From Gemmatimonadota bacterium (GTDB lineage: Bacteria; Gemmatimonadota; Gemmatimonadetes; Gemmatimonadales; Gemmatimonadaceae): a stretch of DNA of 64,000 nucleotides. Below, piece after piece: positions 51,531-59,088 of the stretch (the first letter of the stretch is position 1; each line of letters opens with the position of its first letter). Both the position numbers and the translations under genes were made by a program. The notes under the pieces are model-generated. The model saw only the letters and a list, made by a program, of their open reading frames with translations. It was not told the origin of the DNA and did no database searches. Where the stretch lies: assembly GCA_016719105.1 (NCBI GenBank), contig JADKAQ010000046.1, positions 620,001 to 684,000 of the forward strand, read 5' to 3'.

Positions 51531-52664
51531 ATGCAACTCCACCATCGATTGCTCGCCGGGCTCACACTCGGCGGGGCGCTGCTCTTTTCGGCGTGCGGCC
51601 GCGGAGCGGGTGACAAGGCGGGCGAGTCGGCCGATGCGGCGAGCACGAGTGGCTTTCGCGGCGTCATCACCTCCCCGCCGCGCGAGAAGCCCGACTTCAC
51701 GCTGACCGACTTCAATGGCGAGCCGTTCAACTTCCGGCTGGCCACCAACGGCAAGGTCACGCTCCTTTTCTTCGGCTACACGCACTGCCCCGACGTCTGC
51801 CCGTTGCACGTGGCGAACGTGGCCGCGGTGCTCAAGAAGCTCCCGTTCGAGGCACGCGACGCGATCCGGTTCGTCTTCGTCTCGACCGACCCCGAGCGCG
51901 ACACCCCCGCGCGCCTCAAGGAGTGGCTGGGGGGCTTCGACCCGAGCTTCATCGGGCTGCGCGGCAGCGTGGAGGAGGTGAACCGCATCCTCTACACGCT
52001 GCGCATGCCGCCGATCGACCTGTCGCAGAAGCCCGCCGCCGCACCGCAGGAGTACCTCGTGGGGCATGCGGCGCAGGTCCTCGCCTTCAGCACCGACGGC
52101 TATTCGCGACTCGAGTACCCGTTCGGGATCCGGCAGGACGACTGGGCGCACGACCTCCCCAAGCTTGCCCGCGGCGAGCTGCCTAACGGCACCGCGCCGT
52201 CCGGGCCGGGGGGCGTCGACCTCAAGCCGATGGCCGAGTCCGCGGCGCCGGCGGTGGCGATTCGCGTGGCGGCGGCGCTCATGCCGCAGCCGGCGACGAC
52301 CACCGAGGGGGCGCTCTATCTCGTGCTGCGCAACGGCGCGAGCGAGGACACGCTCTACGCCGTCGAGAGTCCCGCCGCCGGTCGCGCCTCGATGCACGAA
52401 ACGATGCCCGGCGATCACCAGGCGATGGGACACATGATGCCGCTTGCGGAGGTCGTGCTGCGCTCGGGCGAGACGCTGCAGTTCCTCCCCGGCGCGCGGC
52501 ACATCATGCTCCACGACTTCAAGGTGCGCCCATCGGTGGGGGACGCGGTCCCCGTTCGCCTGCGCTTCCGCAGGGCCGGCGATGTGATCGTGGTGGCCAA
52601 CGTGGTGGCCTACGCGGACGTGGAGCGGATGCTCACCGCCGCCGCTTCTTCGCTCGGCCAGTAG
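51531..52664 (+). CDS. SCO1/SenC-PCu(A)C fusion lipoprotein, copper chaperone
   Basis: 377 residues. Lipoprotein signal with lipobox FSAC (Cys22). The SCO1 thioredoxin-like domain (about 50-215) has the copper site CPDVC (Cys86, Cys90) and the distal His179 in VGHAAQVLAF. It is followed by a PCu(A)C domain (about 240-370) with the Met/His-rich motif MHETMPGDHQAMGHMM (288-303) and HIMLH (324-328). These two proteins normally act one after another to load the CuA site of cytochrome c oxidase. Here one polypeptide carries both. The CtaG gene starts 9 bp downstream. Acts on the outer face of the inner membrane. Confidence 0.93.
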   Translation: MQLHHRLLAGLTLGGALLFSACGRGAGDKAGESADAASTSGFRGVITSPPREKPDFTLTDFNGEPFNFRLATNGKVTLLFFGYTHCPDVCPLHVANVAAVLKKLPFEARDAIRFVFVSTDPERDTPARLKEWLGGFDPSFIGLRGSVEEVNRILYTLRMPPIDLSQKPAAAPQEYLVGHAAQVLAFSTDGYSRLEYPFGIRQDDWAHDLPKLARGELPNGTAPSGPGGVDLKPMAESAAPAVAIRVAAALMPQPATTTEGALYLVLRNGASEDTLYAVESPAAGRASMHETMPGDHQAMGHMMPLAEVVLRSGETLQFLPGARHIMLHDFKVRPSVGDAVPVRLRFRRAGDVIVVANVVAYADVERMLTAAASSLGQ

Positions 52665-52673
52665 GGGACGATC

Positions 52674-53462
52674 ATGCAGTTCTGGTGCAAGGCCGAAGCC
52701 ACCGCGTGGACGTGGGGCTGGACCGCGTACGTGGGCGTGTGGGGGTTCATCGTCCTGTTGGTGCTCGCGGTCGTCGCATGGAACCGCTCGGCGGCACGAC
52801 GCGCCGGTGAGGCGCCGGCGCCGCTGCACCCGCTGTTCGCGGTTGGGGTGCTGATCCTCTGGCTGGCGCTCGACTGGCCCATCGGCCCGTTAGGCGCGAG
52901 CCACCTGGCCAGCGTCCACATGCTGCAGTTCCTGCTCATCGGGCTGGTGGCGCCGCCGCTGCTGCTGCGCGGCATCTCGCCGGCGGCGCAGGCGACCATC
53001 GCCAACAGCGCGATCATGCAGCAGGTGACCTCGCCGCTCTTCGCGCTGGCGATCTTCAACGTGACGGTGCTGGTGACGCACCTCCCGTTCGTCGCCGATG
53101 CGCTGATGCCATCGCAGCTGGGGTCGATGGCGATCGACCTGGCCTGGCTGGTGACCGGGTGCTTCTTCTGGTGGCCGATCGTCGTCCCGGTCCCGGTGCG
53201 CGCGAAGTTTCCGCCGCCGCTGCGCATGCTGTACCTGATTGGCGGACTGATGTTCTCGCCGATCATGTTCGGGCTGGCGGGGTTCCTCGCCTACAGCGAG
53301 ACGCCGATGTACGGCTGGTATGAACTCGCGCCGCCCCTGCCGGGGATCTCGTCGCGGGACGACCACCAGGCCGCCGGGGCGTTGATGAGCATTGGCGGGG
53401 CCTTGGTCGCTTTCATCGGGCTGTCGGTGATCTTCTTCAACTGGTCGAAGACGGAAGGATGA
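52674..53462 (+). CDS. ctaG: Cytochrome c oxidase assembly factor CtaG (caa3 type)
   Basis: 262 residues with seven hydrophobic segments. Typical caa3_CtaG pieces: a His-rich span SVHMLQFLLIGLVAPPLLLRG, FNVTVLVTHLPFV, and WWPIV followed by a conserved Pro. A later GLAGFLAYSETPMYGWYE loop and a DDHQAAGALMSIGG span follow. The family helps place copper in cytochrome c oxidase (CuB). It sits 9 bp after the SCO1-PCu(A)C gene and its stop overlaps the next gene as ATGA, so a three- or four-gene operon is likely. Confidence 0.9.
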   Translation: MQFWCKAEATAWTWGWTAYVGVWGFIVLLVLAVVAWNRSAARRAGEAPAPLHPLFAVGVLILWLALDWPIGPLGASHLASVHMLQFLLIGLVAPPLLLRGISPAAQATIANSAIMQQVTSPLFALAIFNVTVLVTHLPFVADALMPSQLGSMAIDLAWLVTGCFFWWPIVVPVPVRAKFPPPLRMLYLIGGLMFSPIMFGLAGFLAYSETPMYGWYELAPPLPGISSRDDHQAAGALMSIGGALVAFIGLSVIFFNWSKTEG

Positions 53463-55825
53463 GAACCGCACTCCTGCTGGCAGCCCTCGTTCTCGCGCTG
53501 CCGGCCGGGGCGCAACAGCGCACCTACCACGCGCGCCGCAAGGAAACGTCCGCCGACATCCCGCGCCTCGAAGGGGAGAGCGTCACGATCGACGGCGTCC
53601 TGGACGACGGGGCCTGGCAGAAGGCGGCGCTGCTCACGGGCTTCTCCAACTACCTCCCCATCGACAACATCCCGGCCGACGACTCGACCGAGGTCTACGT
53701 CTGGTACACGAGTCGGGACGTGTACTTCGGCGTGCGGGCCTTCGAACGCCACAGCGACGTGCACGCCACCCTGGCCGCGCGCGACAAGATCGACAGCGAC
53801 GACTACATCCAGATCGTCCTCGATCCGTTCAACGACCGGCGACGCGCCTTCATCTTCGGGGTCAACCCGTTAGGCGTGCAGGCCGACGGGGTACGCAGCG
53901 AGGGGTTCAACCCACCGCAGCCGCGGGGGCAGACCTTCGGCAGCAACCCGCCGGCCAACATCGATCTCTCTCCCGACTTCCTCTTCGAGTCCAAGGGACG
54001 CGTCATCGAGGGCGGATACGAAATCGAGCTGCGCGTCCCGCTCAAGAGCATTCGCTTCCAGGGGACGGATGCGCAGAGCTGGGCGCTCAACGTGATTCGC
54101 TACGTGCAGCACACCGGCAACCAGCAGACCTGGATGCCGACGCGCCGCGGGGCGGCCTCGTTCCTCGTGCAGTCCGGGACGCTGCGCGGCTTCGCCGGGT
54201 TGCATCGCGAGCTTGTGACCGAAGTGAACCCCGAATTCACCCAGTCGCTGTCGGGCGAGCCGTCGGGGAGCTCGGGCGAGGGGTGGTCGTACGGTTCGAA
54301 GGCGAACCTCGGCGGCAACGTGAGGTTGCGACTGGCTCCCAACATCACGCTCAACGCGACGGTGCGCCCCGACTTCTCGCAGGTCGAGGCCGATGCGGCG
54401 CAGGTGCCGGGTGACACGCGCTTCGCCCTCTTCTTCCCCGAGCGGCGCCCCTTCTTCCTGGATGGCAGCGAGTACTTCGACGCTCCCGGCAACCTGATGT
54501 ACACGCGGCGCATCCTCCAGCCCGACGCGGCGGCCAAGCTCACCGGGCGCATCGGGCACACGACGCTGGCATGGATGGGGGCCCTCGACGGACGCGCCGC
54601 CTCGACCGACGGGGAGGCGCGCCCGCTCATCAACCTCCTGCGCGTGCGGCGCGACCTCTTCTCCGCCTCCACCGCTGGGCTGTCGTTCACCGACCGCACG
54701 GAGGGTGCCGGCTTCTCGCGCGTCGCGATGGCCGACACCCGCATCGTCTTCCGGAAGGTCTACACGTTCAATGCCACCGCCGGTGGAAGTGCGCGGCGCC
54801 CGGTTGGCGGGGGCGAGGTGCGAACGGCGCCCTACCTCGACACGTTCATGAACCGGCAGGGGCTGCGCTTCGGCCTGCGCTACGGCATCACCAGCGTCGC
54901 CCCCGACTTCGAGGCCGTCGCCGGCTACGTCCCGCGGAGCGACTACGTCAGCGCGTCGTTCTACAATCGCGTCTCGTTCTACGGCAAGCCGGAGTCGTTC
55001 GTCCAGAGCTTCCTCATGCGCCAGGGCTACGACGCACTGTGGCTGTACGACAAGTTCTGGGACGGACGCAGCGTGCAGGAGACCAAGGTCCAGCTCGAGA
55101 CGGTGACCAACATCCGCGGCGGGTGGGTGGTGAGCATCACCCCGGTGCGCGAGTCCTGGGCGTTCGACGAGCGGAAGTACACCGGCTACGCCACGCTGCG
55201 CGCGCGCCCCGACGATAGCGGGATCGATACGCTCGCCTTCACTCCGTCGCCGCGCACGTCGACCTTCGTGGGGCTCATCCGCGTCAACACGCCGCAGTTC
55301 CGGTCGTGGACGGGGCGCTTCACCGCCTTCGTCGGACGTGACGTCGACTTCTTCGAGACCGCCCCTGCCCGCCGCGCCGACTTCACCGCCGAGGCCGACT
55401 TCCGTCCGTCCACGCAGTTGCGGCTGACGACGTCGTATCTCTACAGCCACTACGCCCGGTGGCGCGACGGATCGACGCTCTCGCAAGCCAACGTCCCGCG
55501 CCTCCGCGCCGAGTACCAGCTCACGCGCGCGCTCTTCCTGCGCGTCGTGGGGCAGTACGACGCCCGGCGCCGCGACGCCCTGCGCGATCCCGCCACGAAC
55601 CGCCCGATCGTCATCACCACCGACGGGGTAGCCGCACTCGCCAGTGCGACGACGACGCGCGACTTTCGCATGGACTGGCTGGTGTCGTACGTCCCCAGCC
55701 CGGGGACGGTCTTCTTCGCCGGCTACGGCAGCTCGCTCACCGAGCCGCGCCCGTTCCGCTTTCGCGAGTTGGAGCGCGTGCGTGACGGCTTCTTCATCAA
55801 GCTGAGCTACCTTCTGCGCCGCTGA
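53459..55825 (+). CDS. Secreted DUF5916 protein with N-terminal CBM9-like domain
   Basis: 788 residues; its ATG overlaps the ctaG stop. Signal peptide ends LPAGAQQ. A CBM9-like domain (about 35-225) has ITIDGVLDDGAWQKA, VYVWYTSRDVYFGVRAF and DDYIQIVLDPFND. DUF5916 follows (about 250-788), with NPEFTQSLSG, VRPDFSQVEADAAQV and FFPERRPFFLDGSEYF, then a long series of beta strands that looks like an outer-membrane barrel ending in an aromatic residue region (SYLLRR). Substrate unknown; translational coupling to oxidase assembly genes is odd. A 24-bp repeat array begins at its last codons. Confidence 0.88.
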   Translation: MRTALLLAALVLALPAGAQQRTYHARRKETSADIPRLEGESVTIDGVLDDGAWQKAALLTGFSNYLPIDNIPADDSTEVYVWYTSRDVYFGVRAFERHSDVHATLAARDKIDSDDYIQIVLDPFNDRRRAFIFGVNPLGVQADGVRSEGFNPPQPRGQTFGSNPPANIDLSPDFLFESKGRVIEGGYEIELRVPLKSIRFQGTDAQSWALNVIRYVQHTGNQQTWMPTRRGAASFLVQSGTLRGFAGLHRELVTEVNPEFTQSLSGEPSGSSGEGWSYGSKANLGGNVRLRLAPNITLNATVRPDFSQVEADAAQVPGDTRFALFFPERRPFFLDGSEYFDAPGNLMYTRRILQPDAAAKLTGRIGHTTLAWMGALDGRAASTDGEARPLINLLRVRRDLFSASTAGLSFTDRTEGAGFSRVAMADTRIVFRKVYTFNATAGGSARRPVGGGEVRTAPYLDTFMNRQGLRFGLRYGITSVAPDFEAVAGYVPRSDYVSASFYNRVSFYGKPESFVQSFLMRQGYDALWLYDKFWDGRSVQETKVQLETVTNIRGGWVVSITPVRESWAFDERKYTGYATLRARPDDSGIDTLAFTPSPRTSTFVGLIRVNTPQFRSWTGRFTAFVGRDVDFFETAPARRADFTAEADFRPSTQLRLTTSYLYSHYARWRDGSTLSQANVPRLRAEYQLTRALFLRVVGQYDARRRDALRDPATNRPIVITTDGVAALASATTTRDFRMDWLVSYVPSPGTVFFAGYGSSLTEPRPFRFRELERVRDGFFIKLSYLLRR

Positions 55826-55908
55826 CGCAGCGCGCTTCTGCGCCGCTGACGCAGCGCGCTGACGCAGCGCGCTCCAGCGCCGCTGACGCAGCGCGCTCCA
55901 GCGCCGCC
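55811..55908. repeat. Tandem repeats of about 24 bp across a stop codon
   Basis: Units of the form CTTCTGCGCCGCTGACGCAG followed by CGCG repeat four times with one shortened copy. The last coding residues and TGA (55823-55825) of the DUF5916 gene lie inside the first unit. The CGCTGACGCAGCG core reappears in each unit, so each copy carries the same stop in the same context. Confidence 0.85.
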
Positions 55909-55940
55909 GAACAGGCGGCATCGGGGCAGCGCCGTGACGC

Positions 55941-56972
55941 TCACCGGTGGTGAGCCACGCCGTAGTAGACCAGGCGCACGAAGTGCCCGGCACGCCGCTC
56001 TCCCCCCATCGACGCCTCCCACTCACGCGCCGGGCGCTCGGCCAGCGCCTGCGGCAGTGACGCCCCACGCCCCACGCTGGCCGACACACGCGCCTCGACC
56101 GCCAGCAGCATGGCACGGTAGCGCTGCAGCTCGGCGCGCGTGGCCACCGCGCCGTGCCCGGGAACGATGATGGTGCGGTCGTTCACCATCGGCAGGACAC
56201 GATCGATCGTCGCCACCATCCCGCGCAGCGAACCACCGGCCCACCAGTCGATGAACGGTGGCGCCCCCACCTCGAGGATGTCGCCGATGTGGAGCACGTT
56301 GGCGCGCGGCAACCAGACGAGCAGGTCGCCGTCGGTATGCGCACGCGGCGCGTGCACGAGGACCACGCGCTGCGCGCCGAAATCGAATGCGGCGGAGTCA
56401 CCCACCAGCTGCGTCGGCATCGCCGCCGGCGCCAGCGGGGTGCGGTGCCAGTTGTCCCATTCTGCGATCGTGGTGTCCTTGGCCGCCTGCATCGCCGCAT
56501 TGCGGTGGGCGATGACCGTGGCCCCCAACTGGCGAAAGAAGGCGTTGCCCTCGGTGTGATCGCCATGGTAGTGCGTGTTGACCACCGCCCGCACGCGATG
56601 CGGCGAGCGTCCGCCGAGCAGCCCAGCGAGTGCGCGGTCGAGCGCCGATACGCGCTGGTGGCTCTGCGCGTCGACGAGGAGCAACCCGGTGTCGCTGGCC
56701 AGGACCAGGACGTTGCCGTTCTCGAACCCCGAAACTACGTGGATCCCGGGACGCACCGCCTGCACACGCATCGAGTCGCTCGCGCCCTGCGCGGCACGCT
56801 TCGCCGGAGTCGCTGGTGCTGCTGGTGCTGCTGGTGCTGCTGGTGCTGCTGGTGTACCCGGCGCGCCGGTGAGGCGCCCCTCCGCCGCGACGGGGGCGAG
56901 GACGAGACAACCAGTCACGAGTGCATGACGCAGCATCGATCGCTTTGGGCTTCGAGGGAATGCGCGAGCCAT
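55941..56972 (-). CDS. Secreted metallo-beta-lactamase-fold hydrolase
   Basis: 343 residues from ATG 56972 (ATG 56936 is a good alternative, starting directly at the hydrophobic signal LVTGCLVLAPVAAE). Zinc motifs are complete: THYHGDHTEG (H-x-H-x-D-H), APRAHTDGD (His, bridging Asp) and IVPGHG (last His). The protein is exported. A Gly/Ala/Pro-rich linker near residue 45 is encoded by a 9-bp microsatellite. The enzyme resembles the subclass B3/quorum-lactonase-like group; the substrate is unknown. Confidence 0.9.
   Translation of the reverse strand: MARAFPRSPKRSMLRHALVTGCLVLAPVAAEGRLTGAPGTPAAPAAPAAPAAPATPAKRAAQGASDSMRVQAVRPGIHVVSGFENGNVLVLASDTGLLLVDAQSHQRVSALDRALAGLLGGRSPHRVRAVVNTHYHGDHTEGNAFFRQLGATVIAHRNAAMQAAKDTTIAEWDNWHRTPLAPAAMPTQLVGDSAAFDFGAQRVVLVHAPRAHTDGDLLVWLPRANVLHIGDILEVGAPPFIDWWAGGSLRGMVATIDRVLPMVNDRTIIVPGHGAVATRAELQRYRAMLLAVEARVSASVGRGASLPQALAERPAREWEASMGGERRAGHFVRLVYYGVAHHR
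56812..56854. repeat. 9-bp microsatellite inside the MBL gene
   Basis: GCTGGTGCT repeats four times exactly plus seven bases of a fifth. On the coding strand it adds Ala-Pro-Ala units, a linker after the signal peptide. Length changes by 9 bp would keep the frame. Confidence 0.9.
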
Positions 56973-57061
56973 CGCCCGCCCGACGCCGGGACGATTCCAC
57001 CCGGCCGTGCACGTCACCACCCGCGCGGGGCCATCCGTGTGCGGCAGGGGACCGCGCGCGA

Positions 57062-57835
57062 CTACCCCGACACCGCCCGCGCCGAGCGCACCGCCGCCAG
57101 GAGCGACTCGGCGTAGTCGATCCCGGCCGGGGTACGCGAGCCGTGCCACGAGAGCAGCTCCCCGTCGGCCAGGACGAATCGCGCCGGCGCCCAGCCGGTC
57201 AGCGCGCACAGCTCCTCCACGTGCTTCGCGGCGAAGGGAAAGGGCTCGCTCGACAGGAAGACGACGTCGGGACTTGCTGCGCGCAGTTGGTCGATGGTGA
57301 CCGTGGCATATCGATCGCCCGCCGCGCCGAACGCGTTGCGCCCACCGGCCAGGGCGAGCATGGCGCTGATGAACGTGTCGTGGTTGACCGTCATCCAGGG
57401 GTCGCGCCAGATCAGGTACGCGTACGACACCTCTGCCAGCGACGCTGCCCGCTGCGCGACGCGTTGGGCCCGCCGTTCGATGTCGGTGGCGATGCGTTCT
57501 CCCTCCGCCACGCGCCCGATGGCGTGCGCGATGGAGCGCACCATCTGCGCGGTGTCAGTCACGGTGCGTGGCATCGAACTGTGCACCGCCACCCCTGCCT
57601 CGCGTAGCGCCTGCGCATCGTCGGCCCGGTTCTCCTCCTCGTTCATCAGCACGAGGTCCGGGGCCAGCGCGATGATGCGATCGAGTCTCGGGTTCTTCGT
57701 TCCGCCGACGGCCTCGATGCCGAGCACCCAGGGCGCGGGATGCACGCAGAACTTGGTGCGCCCCACCACCGCACCGGCGGCGCCGAGGTCGTGCAGGAGT
57801 TCCGTGAGCGAGGGGCAGAGCGAGACGAGGCGCAT
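57062..57835 (-). CDS. BtuF-like helical-backbone metal receptor without a signal peptide
   Basis: 257 residues from ATG 57835. The two-lobed TroA/BtuF-type fold is recognisable: RLVSLCPSLTELLHDLGA, VVGRTKFCVHP, GTKNPRLDRIIALAPDLVLMNEEEN in the first lobe, and a backbone helix, then YLIWRDPWMTVNHDTFISAML and DVVFLSSEPFPF in the second. Transport-linked family members are periplasmic or lipid-anchored, but this one begins directly with the first strand and has no signal. Such cytosolic versions exist and are of unknown role. It could bind a corrinoid, haem or metal chelate. No transporter genes lie nearby. Confidence 0.82.
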   Translation of the reverse strand: MRLVSLCPSLTELLHDLGAAGAVVGRTKFCVHPAPWVLGIEAVGGTKNPRLDRIIALAPDLVLMNEEENRADDAQALREAGVAVHSSMPRTVTDTAQMVRSIAHAIGRVAEGERIATDIERRAQRVAQRAASLAEVSYAYLIWRDPWMTVNHDTFISAMLALAGGRNAFGAAGDRYATVTIDQLRAASPDVVFLSSEPFPFAAKHVEELCALTGWAPARFVLADGELLSWHGSRTPAGIDYAESLLAAVRSARAVSG

Positions 57836-57946
57836 GCCGCAGTGTAGCCGCACCCTGCGACGTCAGGCAGGGGGCCCGGCGTCGGCGGCGGCCGATGTCC
57901 CCCCGCGAGCGGCGTGCCGCGTGCCGTGCGAACGCCGCGGCCGATG

Positions 57947-59083
57947 TCAGGACGCGACCGGGGCGGCGCTCCGTTTCGGTGGCATCAGCGAGCGGAGCGG
58001 GCTCCGCTCGGCTTCCGACCCGTCTTCTTCGGCAAAGCGCTCGCGCGTGGCCAGGATCTGCGGCAGCGCCACCAGGAAGGCGTCGACGCAGTCGGGGTCG
58101 AACTGCTTCGCGCGCCCCACGCGGATCATCCCGAGCGCTTCCTCGACCGTCCATGCGCGTTTGTAGGGGCGGCTCGACAGCAGGGCATCGAAGACGTCGG
58201 CGACCGCGACGATGCGCCCGGCGATGGGGATGTCGGCACCCGCGCGCTGGTGGGGATAGCCAGCGCCGTCGAAGCGCTCATGGTGCGTGAGCGCGATCTC
58301 CGCCGCGAGCTGCAACAACTCGGACTGGCTCCCCGACAGGATGCGGTGCCCGATCACCGTGTGCTGCTGCATCAGGGCGAACTCCTCCTCGTTGAAGCGC
58401 CCCGGCTTGAGCAGGACGTTGTCGGGGATGCCGATCTTCCCCACGTCGTGCATGGGGCTCGCGAGGAACAGCTGCTCGCACTCGGTCTCGGACTGCCCCA
58501 GGGCGCGGGCGATGAGTTCGCTGAAGTGCGCGATGCGCATGATGTGCGACCCCGTCTCGAGGTCGCGAAACTCGGCCGCCCTCGACAGGCGCAAGACGAT
58601 CTCGCGCTCGCGCTCCACGATCGACGCGGTGGCGCTGCGCACCTCGCGGGCCAGGAGGTCCGACCGTCGTTGCAGCGCGCGCTGTCCCTCGGCCACCGCG
58701 AGCATGTTGCGCACGCGGGCCCGCACCTCGGGGGCATCGAGCGGCTTGTTGAGGTAGTCGTTGGCACCGCACTCCAGCGCCTGGTAGCGAATGTCGCGGT
58801 CCTCCAGCGCCGTGATCATCATCATGGGGACGTCGCGCGTGCGCGGATGTGCCCGCAGCGCCCGCACGAGCGACAGGCCGTTCATCCCCGGCATCTCGTA
58901 ATCGGTGATGAGGACGTCGAGGTCGTGGTTGCGGCACCAGGCCTGCGCCTCCAGCGGGTCGTCGAACGTCTCCACGTGCACGGGCCCCACCTTCTCGACC
59001 AGCGTGCGCAGCAGCGCCAGCCCGAAGGTGTCGTCGTCGACGATGACGACGGTTTGCAGGTCGCGCCCCTGGTCGGTTGACAT
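57947..59083 (-). CDS. Response regulator with HD-GYP phosphodiesterase output
   Basis: 378 residues from ATG 59083, five bases after the histidine kinase stop. The receiver (10-130) has the acidic pair IVDDD, phospho-acceptor Asp61 in LITDYEMPG and Lys113 in YLNKP. A coiled linker precedes an HD-GYP domain (about 155-350) with HD at 212-213 (MHDVGKIGIPD) and the signature HHERFDGAGYP (268-277). The domain hydrolyses cyclic di-GMP. Phosphorylation by the neighbouring kinase should change that activity. It is the last gene of the FIST-kinase-HD-GYP operon. Confidence 0.94.
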   Translation of the reverse strand: MSTDQGRDLQTVVIVDDDTFGLALLRTLVEKVGPVHVETFDDPLEAQAWCRNHDLDVLITDYEMPGMNGLSLVRALRAHPRTRDVPMMMITALEDRDIRYQALECGANDYLNKPLDAPEVRARVRNMLAVAEGQRALQRRSDLLAREVRSATASIVEREREIVLRLSRAAEFRDLETGSHIMRIAHFSELIARALGQSETECEQLFLASPMHDVGKIGIPDNVLLKPGRFNEEEFALMQQHTVIGHRILSGSQSELLQLAAEIALTHHERFDGAGYPHQRAGADIPIAGRIVAVADVFDALLSSRPYKRAWTVEEALGMIRVGRAKQFDPDCVDAFLVALPQILATRERFAEEDGSEAERSPLRSLMPPKRSAAPVAS

Positions 59084-59088
59084 GGCGT

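Noticed and set aside
53870..56116. A 748-codon minus-strand frame
   Set aside because: Antisense to the DUF5916 gene and composed of shadow-type residues; the plus-strand protein is well supported.
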